Source: Tolypocladium sp. Sup5 PDA-1
Lineage: Eukaryota; Ascomycota; Sordariomycetes; Hypocreales; Ophiocordycipitaceae
Reading direction: 5' to 3'
Length of the DNA: 64,000 nt
NCBI GenBank assembly: GCA_000750105.3
Contig: JPHH03000034.1
Location: 124,001-188,000, forward strand
Part shown: piece after piece, positions 12,536-22,272 of the stretch
How positions within the stretch are numbered: the first letter of the stretch is position 1
Layout: the number at the start of each line of letters is the position of its first letter
Position numbers and translations under genes: made by a program
Notes under the pieces: model-generated
What the model was told of the DNA's origin: nothing
Database searches by the model: none
Seen by the model: only the letters and a program-made list of their open reading frames with translations

Positions 12536-14287
12536 ATGTTTTCCCACAGTCCTCTCAATCGCGAACGCGCTGAAATCAGACTTGTCCGCTTCATTGAAGA
12601 GCCAACGACTGGAACAGCGGCGCCGATTCAACTCCAACTCCGCCATGCGTCTTTGGACGGCTACGACACCCAGTATGCAGCCATATCTTACGTCTGGGGT
12701 GGTTCCGACGAAAGCACTGCGGCCGAAATCCACGTCAACGGCAGCTCATTCACCATCAGCCGCAATCTCCACGCAGGGCTTGCACAGCTCCGCGACAACG
12801 GCGTCCAGTCCTGGCTCTGGGTAGACTCCATTTGCATCCAGCAGTCGGACCTGGTAGAGAAGGCCTGGCAGGTCGGCCAGATGCATTCCATATATTGTCG
12901 GGCTGACCTCGTATATATCTGGCTCGGGCCGGGCTGCGATGAAACGGACACGGCCATGGATTTCGTGACCCGCGCTGGTCCCCGAGCGCTAGCTGTGGGA
13001 GCATCGCATTTGTGGTTTGATTGGCAACAAACGGATTGGCATCTCGTGGAGGTAATTCGTAACTACATCAGGGCACAGCCTGAATCCTCCCCTTCTCGGC
13101 AGAGAGCGGACGCAAACGACGCAGGGGGTCTGGCTTTATTCAGGTTCATTTTTGACCTTCTCTACGAGCCTGGCCTGCAGAAAGAGCCCCCTCTAGGAGA
13201 GCAGAGCTTACAAGCAGGCATCAATATTCTTATGCAGCGCGAATACTGGTGTCGGATCTGGATCATCCAGGAAGTCTCACTGGCAAAGGCGGCCGTGGTT
13301 CTGAGCGGCACCAAGAGCGTCTCGCTCAATGCACTCGATGCCGTCTTGTGCGCCATAGAGCTATGCGTACACTCAAATCACAGCAGAGAGCTCCCAGAGA
13401 CCAACGATTTTGGAGATGGCATAGTAGTGTTTAGCAGCTTGGCCCTAATCACGCGGCGTAGATATCGCCGCGGAATGCCAATACGCCTAGCGGATATTCT
13501 CTACCAGTTCCAAGATCCTCCCAAACGACCGTACTACCTGGCTACGGACCCCCGGGATATTATTTTCGGGGTACTCGCCATTATTACGGATAGGGAGGTA
13601 CTAGGACTCAGAGCAGACTATAACATGACACCCGTCGAGGTCTTTGAGGCCGCTACCCGGGCCCTCATCAAGGATAGCGAGGGGAAACATGTGGCGCGGT
13701 ACAGATTAGACACATGCGTCCCAAGAGCGGAGGGAGAGACTCCAGATTTCTGTTCGTTACCGTCCTGGGTCCCGGATTGGCGACAGATAGGGAAACGTGG
13801 TTCAGGCGTTCCTGCGATCAACGGCCGCGTCGGCATCGACGCTACTGCTTGCACGCCGATTCAGCAGTCGATTATAAGCCAGCCCGACGTTCTTGGCGTT
13901 CTCCATCTGTCCGGGTGCCGCGTCGATGTGATTGAGCAAGTCATATAACTGCCACAGCAGACCGAGGACCCGCATGTATGGCTCTCTTCTGTCCTCGAGT
14001 TTGCCCACTTCGGGACCGAATCTGCGTCCGGCGAGGACTACGTCTGGCGCGCCGTCCTAGGTGGACGCTTGGACGAGATATATCCCGAGACAGGAAGCGA
14101 TCCAAGCGTCGCTTCTCTTATCCGCAATATCCTGCGCGGCCAAGAAGGGTTTCTATTCGCGACGGGTATTACGAGGTACGGTGACGAAGATAAGACGAAT
14201 GCAATTGTAAAGATATACCCCGTTACCGCGCTAGTAATAGGGACGAGCTCCGTCGGGGTCGTCAGTAGTACGTCTCCTATACGTTAG
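12536..14287 (+). pseudogene. HET-domain (heterokaryon incompatibility) protein with premature TAA
   Basis: The frame from ATG 12536 gives 471 residues to TAA at 13946..13948. HET-domain blocks are clear: YAAISYVWGG near residue 45, LWVDSICIQQSD near residue 98, then EKAWQVGQMHSIYCRADLVY. After the TAA the same frame stays open to 14287, continuing with LPQQTEDPHVWLSSVLEFAH and a HET-like C-terminal region. The simplest reading is CAA changed to TAA (CpA to TpA, RIP-like) in an otherwise open single-exon gene. HET proteins trigger cell death when incompatible hyphae fuse. The truncated product keeps the whole HET domain, so it could still be active. The last family block (the GDVV..VPFVLR-like end) is missing, so the 3' end is also eroded. 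Confidence 0.8.
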
Positions 14288-14389
14288 CGACCTTCCTCTA
14301 GCGCTATATCGCGAGAGAAGCTAAACAAATACTAATACTAATAATAATAGCGTTTAATAACCCCTAAGATAAGTCGACGTAGACGTTTT

Positions 14390-14650
14390 AGGTTAAGATA
14401 TAGCGCGGCGAGTCTATCTACCTAAGGGACTAGGCGGCGCTTGACTATATTAAGAGCAAGACGTATGCCCTATCTAGGGTGTTTTAATCGGCTATAGACT
14501 AGATACTAGAAGGGAGCCGTATCTTCGATAAGATAAAGTACTAGGTGCCCGTGCTATGGGATAACCTCTCCGGGCGGGTAACGCTCGCGGGCGACGCCGT
14601 ATACCCTATGCTAATATATAAGTCGGCACGGTATAGTATAGTATAGTACG
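14390..14650 (+). pseudogene. RIP-decayed FAD-dependent monooxygenase remnant
   Basis: Frame reading near 14541-14600 gives WVPVLWDNLSGRVTLAGDAV then YPML. This is the GD-motif block of aromatic-ring FAD monooxygenases, normally GRVTLAGDAAHPM. GCGCAC-type codons have become TA-rich ones, and stops occur upstream in the same frame. Only the C-terminal third is readable. It directly follows the HET gene. Confidence 0.55.
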
Positions 14651-14652
14651 GT

Positions 14653-14761
14653 TGTTACGACCCAGGCTAACGGGCCACGGGGTGGGCCGTCTGTGCAGGG
14701 GCTAATGCGGTGTTACGACCCAGGCTAACGGGCCACGGGATGGGCCGGCTGTGCAGGGGCT
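14653..14761. repeat. Direct duplication of the LTR end (two 50-bp copies, period 58)
   Basis: The units at 14654..14703 and 14712..14761 both read GTTACGACCCAGGCTAACGG onward and differ at two positions. The second is the start of the LTR at 14711. Confidence 0.75.
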
Positions 14762-15049
14762 GCACGGAACAATAGTCGGAACGACGATCCAATGAGCGGA
14801 GGATCGACGGGATTACTAGGAGTACTCGTATGTACATAGTAGAAAATCTAGGCGAGCCCGTGCAATCCGGCTCATTAACCGCGATAGGATTATAAGAATA
14901 ATCCAAGCGATCCTCTATAATCCAAGGGAATACCGGTAGTATATAGGCCCCACTAATTTCCTTACTATAGCATAGATACCTAGCTAGCTTTTAATATAAT
15001 CATTTACTTAATACTTGGTTACGATCTCTAATCTATCACCTACGTAACA
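14711..15049. mobile_element. Solo LTR or LTR remnant
   Basis: 339 bp bounded by TGTTACG at the left and CGTAACA at the right, a 7-bp inverted terminal repeat of the TG..CA type used by Gypsy/Copia LTRs. Content is AT-rich. I see no matching 5-bp target duplication (TGCGG before, CGACG after), and no readable gag-pol follows, so it is a solo or truncated LTR rather than a live element. Confidence 0.55.
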
Positions 15050-16044
15050 CGACGCCCTGACCTTACTACTAACATAAACCGCTGTTTTATCCCTTAGGAA
15101 CCAAACCGTTACAATATCTAACAGGCTATAGGCAGACTTCGCTAAAGACTTCGACGAGATTACTGCTAGAGCTTCTATCGCATAGGTCTGCCTTGCGTAC
15201 CTTAGAGTTCGATCGTGGTCTTCTAACAACGGAACTCAGACAATCATACTGGTTAGCGCAATATTCTGCACGTTACTGGACGGACCATGCTATGCGAGTG
15301 GAGAGCAGCAGCGAAACTTGTCAGCACATTGAGACACCTAGGCAGGGATGACGAGGAAAGAAACGTGCTTGAGGAGACGCTACATATCATAGGCTTGCAT
15401 ATGTGCGAGTGTATGTCGAACATACTCATCCAACACAGCCGTTAGAAGACGTACTTGACCTTTTACGTGTTTCAACGTCTTGCTCGTTACGCTTCGCCCA
15501 CCATTCAGTGCATTCCGTGCTCATTTCCACATTTCCCTGAGCTTCGTATCCGGCTGCCTCGGATCGTGGTTCCAGTCCCTGTCCGTTTCAAAACGTCTCC
15601 GCTGCTAGTGCTTGTCCTGAGCCTAGCGCGGAACGAGAAAGTACCCTGCGGCTATGCCGGCATGGTGGGAGGCGTTTAGTGGGGCTGCGCCAATGCAGAG
15701 CATAGAACTAATATTACCCAAACCCATACGGATATACAAGTGGAAGCTCGGCTTCCACCTTCCGCTCTTCGCTTTCGCTCTTCGCACCTTTATTGGCGAC
15801 ACACATTCTTTCGAATTTTTCCTTTCCTTCTTTCTGTCTGTCTTTCCATTGAGCGATTCGACAAAGCGAATGCGAATGCCACTGCTTACCTCAAATTTAG
15901 GTTGATGCGCCGGTACTGTAATAGAGGGGATATGAGGACTCAAGGCATCAACAAAACTACAAAACCGGTGACACTTCGTGAGCCCAATCGCTCTGTGCCT
16001 GACACCTTGCAACTCAGGCCTCCTGGCCGTACGACCCTCCAAAT
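15050..16044. other. Intergenic, no gene supported
   Basis: The left part may be internal sequence of the retroelement whose LTR ends at 15049, but no protein motif is readable. The right part has pyrimidine-rich stretches typical of a fungal promoter and 5' leader ahead of the gene at 16045. Confidence 0.45.
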
Positions 16045-16992
16045 ATGAACGACCACCACGGCGGCCACGGCCTCCATCTCGGCCAGCTCATCAATCAACT
16101 CATCTCTGGCATTGCACCTTTCTCCGGCCTCATCCTGACAATAGCCGCCTGCATCCTCGCCGTCATCCGCCTCTACCTCCTCGACCTCGTCATCATCCCC
16201 AAAGCCTACTCACACCGAATCCTCCGGCCCCTCACCGACGGCCAACGTCGCAGCTTCGTCAACCACCACGTCGCCGCAGGCACCAAGATCCTCCTCGTCG
16301 CCGTGACAGCTTACCCCTTGCTCGCGATTCTCGCCGGCAATGCAACACCACACTCGCCTTTCGCCAAGGGAACGTCAACGACGCTCGGAGATGTCCTGAT
16401 CGTCTCATCGCAGATCTTCACCGTCATGTATATCTTCGAGCTCTTCTACCGCGACAAGGTCTCTCCGATTAGCTGTGCCCATCATGTTGGCGCGATTGTT
16501 ATTGCGCAGGCGGCTGTGGCGATGAGTATCAATTTCGATCATGAAAGGGATGCTGTGTACGAGTTCATCCTTTGTTTCATCTGGGGTACGTCACCTCCCT
16601 TCTCTGTCATTCCTCCAACATTCTAATACGCGCAGACTAACATCGTTATTACAGGGGCCTTCGACGTATTCGCCGAACTCTGGCCTCACATAGCCATGAT
16701 CATCTACCGCATTCACAACTCCAAGCACCTGCTGCTCGCCCGAATCTTCTATATGACCATGGCCCTCGAGCTCCTCGGAACCATAATCGAAACCGCGATT
16801 GTCATGTGGTTGTTCGGAAGCCTTTGGGACAAATGGACGCTATCACTCAAAGTCGTGACACCGTTTCTGCATTTACTGTTCTCTGGGGCGCAACTCTGGG
16901 GCGCATGGATTTTTTACAAGATGGCTAAGGATCAGCAGTCGAAATACGACCAGGGTTCAAAGGTATTGGAGAGCGCTGATGGAAGTTGTTAA
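16045..16992 (+). CDS. TLC-like (TRAM/LAG1/CLN8) multi-pass membrane protein, two exons
   Basis: Exons 16045..16585 and 16655..16992 are separated by a 69-bp intron with a GACTAAC branch site 13 bases before the acceptor. The splice keeps frame (W-G-A-F-D). The product is 292 residues with about seven hydrophobic spans. Features resembling TLC-domain proteins are the NHHVAAGTKI loop near residue 74 and FELFYRDKVSPISCAHHVGA near residues 132-151, where the paired His sits as in the TLC core. TLC proteins act in the ER or other membranes in lipid handling; substrate cannot be told from sequence. The N-terminus is His/Gly-rich. The gene is intact, GC-rich and clearly different from the decayed DNA on both sides. 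Confidence 0.75.
16586..16654 (+). other. Intron of the TLC-like gene
   Basis: 69 bp, GTACGT donor, GACTAAC branch site, TTACAG acceptor; phase 1. Confidence 0.85.
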
Positions 16993-17105
16993 GAGAGTGG
17001 TTTCGTTGTTTGGGTCTTCATTCTCGTCAGTGTGGATGAAAGATAAGTTTGTTGAAATCGAGTGGCGTTTTAGCGATTTGTTTACACCGAATGTCCAGGA
17101 AAACA

Positions 17106-18475
17106 TTCAGTTTTTACGAGGTAGACGACCTCTTGTTTGATATAGTGCTTCACCTTCTAGCTCTTGCACTTCTCGATCAAGGATTCGAAGCGAATATTCA
17201 AATAGTGGACGATTTCTACCGTATTAGAGTCCGGCCACCGCGGCATTTATTAGAGTTTCACTAGCGAGAGAGCATAATAGATATCCCGATCTTCTGATAA
17301 GCCGTATCAACGAACGACGGGAAAGTCCGCACGTCCGACACCGAGGCGCTCCGTTACTATATATACCTCTATTACCTCTAGAGGCTAGGTCTTGTAACGG
17401 GCTTTATGTAAATCTTGAACCCGTACTATATTTGTCGAGGCTTAGGAGAAGGAGTTAAAGGTGAGATAATACCTTAGCATATGGCTTTATCCTCTAACTT
17501 ATCTAGCTATCGTAACGCAAGCGTAACTTTAGCAAGTCATATGCTATATAAACGCGGCAACCTACCAAGCCTACATTAACCAGAGAGCCTAGTGCGATAT
17601 AGTGGCGGCGTTCCTCGGACGGCCCTCGAATAAGGCATTGTTAAAGGCGGCGGGCCCATATAAGCCGTCATATTAACCCAAGAGCACACACTAATGCTAG
17701 CTCCGTTAAGCTTACGAAGATCAAGACAAATCCCACACTTGTTAGTCTTATCAGGCTTCGCGATTCTCTTAGTCAAGAGGTTCGTCGTAAGTTAGCGACA
17801 ATTAAGGAAGCCGAGGAAGTCAGTACCCGTCTGCATTAGATATATCGCACCGTGGAAAATAAGATGCGATCAACACGGTCGTACCTCCGGAAGCTAGCCA
17901 AAGTCAACATAAGGGACGAGTTTTTCGATACTATTAATACTATTAAAATCAACTCCTAACTAAAGGACAAAAGCCACGCCTTCCTCGACTTGACTCCGAA
18001 GCCTGGCAACCCTAACCATCCTATAACCTAGAGGAACGGAGGCTATTAGCTAAACTCATTTGCGCCGATACTACCAAGTTAGATGACGAGACGAGACTTA
18101 AATACCGACTAATTACGATGCACGCAATAGTAACTCTAGGAAGAAAGAAGGAGCCTCGTCCGCTAAAGCCTGTGGCTAAGACCATCGCAGAAAACTTCCC
18201 AAAGACATATGGCAAGACCAGTGCTTCATGTGTTTCTAGGATAAGGCGGAGCCCCGGAGCAAACGATTTTATAAGTTTTTCTTCGCCTATCGAACGAGGG
18301 ATCACCTTATCTCTCAGCACCTCAAAGGCCTTGGTGAGCGGGTTGTGATATATCCGGAGCCCAAGTGTAAAGAAAAGAACGTTATCTTCTAGGGCATTAA
18401 CGGCTTCCAGAGTCATTTGACCAGGGTCTATAAGTATAACATCTTCAGCAGATACAAGGTACATAGACAAATGTA
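17106..18475 (+). pseudogene. RIP-decayed DUF3435 / FluG-type tyrosine recombinase relic
   Basis: Reading the plus strand across stops and several frame changes recovers a long collinear stretch of the DUF3435 family. In order: DIVLHLLALALLDQGFEA with VRPPRHLLEF (about 17135-17260), LRYYIYLYYL-x-RLGLVTGFM and YICRGLGEG (about 17345-17465), AYINQRA-x-CDIVAAFLGRP (about 17565-17625), VRRKLATIKEAEEVSTRLH (about 17785-17835), RDEFFDTINTIKI (about 17910-17950), ERRLLAKLICADTTKLDDET (about 18035-18095), and a zinc-finger-like DQCFMCF..DHLISQHLKGL (about 18215-18335). DUF3435 includes the captain recombinases that move Starship elements, though many members are not captains. The N-terminal third is missing. 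Decay is mostly CAG/CAA/TGG to stop and TA enrichment. Minus-strand frames here are shadows. Confidence 0.75.
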
Positions 18476-18599
18476 AATATATTATACGCAGGTTCTAGGT
18501 CAATCAGAGTCCTTGTTTTAGATATGCTTGATAATACTAAACGGACTGGACAAGGTGCCATATGGCTAGCTCGATACGGAAACCAGGCATTTTCCGGTA

Positions 18600-19865
18600 G
18601 GTTGCCGGTCTTTGATGGCTTAAAAGGCGGCCTCGACGGAGCGGTATCGCACAGCCCCGGGCAAAGACAACCCAGCCTTCCACGAAGACGCCTGCCGCTC
18701 CTGCCGCTCCTGCTACCGATCTTCAGCTCGGTCTCTTTAGCCCGCGGCCCGATCTCACACCGCCGCACACTCCTGCGTACGGCACTGAGTCCCAACACCC
18801 GTTCACCAACGAGGATGCTTTCCCCGTCCAGTTTCCCCACCAGCTCGGCTCCCCTACCGATGTGACCTCGTCAAACTGGGGAGCTCGCGCCAACCAGCCA
18901 AGATCTCGCGCCAACTCGCCACCTCCTGCTGAAATCCTTGAGCATAGCCGGACGCTGCAGAAGGCGCAGGAGCTGGGCTGCCGAGGCGTCGTTCAGCCAA
19001 AGCCGCTGATGCGGAGCAATAGCCACGACCGGGTCTTCTCGTAGGCGCCTTGGACGGTCGTCGATGCGGATCAGGGAAACGGTGGCTTGAGCAACGCGGC
19101 TAAGGCTGCGGTCCACGATGGCAAGCTCAAGGAATACACATGTGTCGGAACTCTGGGCATGCCAACCGATGCACTCGAGGGGGCGCAGCAGAAACAAGAC
19201 ATCGAGGACACGCTGGCGACCGAGCACGATATATTGACAGTCTTCTGCTCCGACAAAGACTTTGACGGCCATTATAGTCACTTCTACAAGCAGATCCTGT
19301 GGCCCGTCTTCCATTACCAGATACCCAAAAGCCCAAAGAGCAAGGCATATGAAGACCATTCGTGGAAATACTACGTGAATGTGAACCAGCGCTTTGCCGA
19401 TAAGATAATACAGACCTGGAAGCGAGACGACGTCATCTGGATTCATGACTATCATCTGCTGCTTGTCCCTGGCATGGTCCGCAAAGCGCTTCCGGATGCT
19501 AAGATTGGGTTCTTCTTGCACGTCGCCTTTCCGTCGTCTGAGGTGTTCCGCTGCCTGGCTGTTCGGAAAGAATTCCCTACACTCGTCACTTCTTGCAAAC
19601 CTGCAGCCGCCTTCTCGCCGTGGAAGCAACGCCTGAGGGCCTGCATCTGGCAGATCGCTTTGTCGGTGTCGCTAACTTGGCCATTGGCATTGACCCCATC
19701 AGCCTGAGCAAGCACCGTGGTGATGAAGATGTTATGCGATGGCTTAGTATTCTTCAAGAACGCTGTAAGGGAAAGAAGCTCATCGTTGCCCGCGATAAGC
19801 TTGACCATGTGCGAGGGGTGCGGCAGAAGCTGCGCTACGAGCTGTTTCTGAATAAGAACCCATTG
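18600..19865 (+). pseudogene. Truncated trehalose-6-phosphate synthase complex subunit (Tps3/Tsl1-like) fragment
   Basis: The frame carries a Pro/Ser-rich linker, then the synthase fold: WTVVDADQGNGGL, VGTLGMPTDALEG, DKDFDGHYSHFYKQILWPVF, WIHDYHLLLVPGMVRKALPD and FFLHVAFPSSEVFRCL (about 19050-19560), then after a small deletion with frame change HFLQTCSRLLAVEATPEG and LIVARDKLDHVRGVRQKL (about 19580-19835). The long N-terminal linker points to the regulatory (Tps3/Tsl1) subunit rather than the catalytic one. It is dead: TAG at about 19042 just before APWTVVD (consistent with CAG to TAG), a loss of about 20 residues near 19573, no start, and an abrupt end at about 19860 where it abuts another gene piece in opposite orientation. 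Confidence 0.8.
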
Positions 19866-20312
19866 TGGCAGCTGGTAGTAATTCCTGAGGGAGTCGTAAA
19901 CGCCGTTGGCAAGGTCGCCGGTGGGCAGAGATATCTCGGCGGCGGAGAGTATCGACTGAGTGGTGCCGAGACCGTCAAGGCCGTCGTCGTCGGAGTCGTC
20001 GGCGGCAGGATCCCGTAGGACCTGGAGGGCAGCGCGGATGGTCTGCCATATCTCGGGGCGGCCGGTGACTCTGGTGTTGAAGAAGTCTGCGCGCTCGCGG
20101 TCGAAGTCACGGCGAGTCCATCTGCGGTCTTTTGAGGTCCACTCGTGGCGGCGCAGGGGCTTGTTGATGTGCTGATCCAAGGGTCCTTGGTCTCGGCGGC
20201 GGCGACGATGGTGAGAAGAGGCTTGCGTCGCAGTGTGATTGGAGGCTTACTGGACGCCTCCGGGCAGGGTCGGGGAGAGGGAGCATGTTGACTACCATGG
20301 CGAAGGCTGTAC
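19866..20312 (-). pseudogene. Truncated UBTD-like (ubiquitin domain-containing) gene fragment
   Basis: The minus strand reads GPLDQHINKPLRRHEWTSKD, then RDFDRERADFFNTRVTGRPE and NYYQLPQWV, the N-terminal region of fungal UBTD1/2-like proteins. An upstream exon end (TLPGGVQ) and an intron donor GTAAGC at about 20251 are still visible. The piece stops at QLPQWV, where the trehalose synthase fragment begins on the other strand, so the C-terminal ubiquitin-like domain is absent. The 5' terminus also lacks the usual start. It is a gene fragment, not a working gene. Confidence 0.7.
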
Positions 20313-22272
20313 ATGATTCTACGGGACCGAGTCTCGCTCAGCCAGGCGCCAGTCAGCCAGAGGTATGTATGCTGGCCCGCCTTGGAGAAGCTCAGGGTAG
20401 CACGGTGTTGAGTGCGCCACTGGTACAGCTTCTGGAATCATTGGCGGGGCGACCATGGAAGCTCAGCTGGAACCCCTCCACTCCATGCGCACGGCAGCAG
20501 CACCACCACCACCTGTTGAGCCGGCTCGTCGGCTTCCATCCATCCAATGCCTTCCGTGATAGTAGCAGCGTCTCTTTTTTTAAAAGACAGGAGGGACACC
20601 CAGCTGTAGACGTCAACATGAAGAAGCTATAAGTGCACCTTTACAACCATCGTCGACTCGGTGCTGACCTGCTCGCTTGCCGGAAATACTAATACCTTTG
20701 TTCTCGTTACCATCTTCTGACTCCATTGACTGCTGCATCTGTTCCTGCCTCGTCCACACTACAAACAGCCGCGTTTGTGTCAGTGCAGAGGCAATGGATT
20801 ACTGTCACAATCATGGGCGAAAAACACGAGAAATGACTGCTTTAACACGTCATCGGTTTCTCGACTTTGGAATAGCCCTGTTAACACTACTGCCCCTGAC
20901 TGAGAAGGGTGACAATGAAGGGACTGCTGACGCGAACACTCATGTTGGTTTTACTTTGTGCCCATCCCGCTCCGTCCAGAGTAGCCTCATTTGAAGAGAC
21001 ATAGGTGCGGCGACCGTTATTGTCAACACCGAGAGCGATGGCACACAGGAGGCAACTTGGAGAGCAGGTCCTTTTTGGCGGGGGCAAACCATGATTTCAC
21101 TTTGGCACATTCTCCCAGCACCTGCCTTGAAAGCACGGGGTTACCAGATACCGTAGATAGACAATGATGAAAGAGCGGGCAGAGCGAACATGTGGCAACC
21201 CATTCGTTGCCGCTCCACACACTAGATCAGCCAAATGCAACCTGCGTGCGTGAATTGCTTCACTGCCTATTGACCTAAGCCACCTTCAAAGTTCTCGGAG
21301 CACCTACGGCCAAACACAAATGTGTGCTACAGCGCATCCAGGCAAGAAGAATATCCGTCGAAGCCGGAGTTGAGATCACCCGATTGACCAAGTATCATGG
21401 CCACGCTGCTCTTGCATAACTTACATTGTTCCCAGCAGCCAATGATAGAACGAGTAGGTACTGCGGGACGCCTTGCTGCTTGACTAATTGGCTACGTATG
21501 CAGTCATGCCCAAGCTGAGATGTGTAGGTTGTCGCGAGATCTCAAGCTTCACCAGAACAAAAGGCCCGTCGTAACCCATCATGCCTTTCATGAAACCTTC
21601 TCCAAATATTGCACGAAGTCAATCTGCTTACCGACTATGTCGCCGGAAAATGCAGACATTCACATCAACCCAAGCGGAGGAATTGTTGGGCTCTGTCCTT
21701 TGCGTGACCATGACCAGAACAACGCTCGTCACACCGGCGAGAAGCCTTATTAGTGTCATTGTCAAGCTTTTGTTCGGCAGGCTGTGTCAGTTGGCCCGCA
21801 TCCGCTTCTATCCGCCTCAAGCACGAAAGATTTAGGCTCCGTTTAAAGGGTGCAACGTTCGAAGACATCGATGTCCACTCCACATCAAGTCGTCAAGATG
21901 GCACTAGCAAGCAGCCTTGCTTTGCTCGCTGCTCGAATCCGGGATAGGCCGGCGGTCGCCTTGGTAGCTGTTGCCAGCGCGACTCTGACCCCTTTCCTTT
22001 CCTCTGTTCACAAGAGCTACCGACAATGGCTCCCTCTCATTGCTATGTTTGCCAATTCGGGGTTACCGAGGATCTTGGGCCACAAGATAGCCAAGGCGGC
22101 CAACGGAGCAAGAATTGAGAAGCTCCGAGTACAGGACCACAACTCCGGGCCGGCTGGAATTGGTAGCTATAACGTTAACCGATGGCAGCTCTGCTTGCAT
22201 CTAATCACATTGCTCTCGCCTTTGGGCGTGTTCCACTCCGCTCAACAAACTAATTGTACAAGTACAGGTAGC
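20313..22272. other. Intergenic with a possible C2H2 zinc-finger scrap
   Basis: No intact gene. Around 21720-21760 the plus strand reads ARHTGEKPY, stop, CHCQAFVRQA, which resembles a linker between C2H2 fingers (HTGEKPY) and suggests a decayed zinc-finger gene. Nothing else is recognisable. Confidence 0.4.

Noticed and set aside
14653..15049. Complete retrotransposon insertion
   Set aside because: No second LTR, no gag-pol and no target-site duplication in view.
17576..17776. Minus-strand words resembling a Gypsy reverse transcriptase (KPDKTNKCGICLDLRKLN)
   Set aside because: The plus strand gives a longer collinear DUF3435 match over the same bases; the RT likeness is short and isolated.
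18021..18470. Minus-strand frame of 149 codons with a protein-like look
   Set aside because: It is antisense to the DUF3435 relic, whose plus-strand reading explains the same DNA with family motifs.
19452..20180. 242-codon minus-strand frame
   Set aside because: It runs through the junction: its first part is the real UBTD fragment, the rest is antisense of the trehalose synthase fragment.
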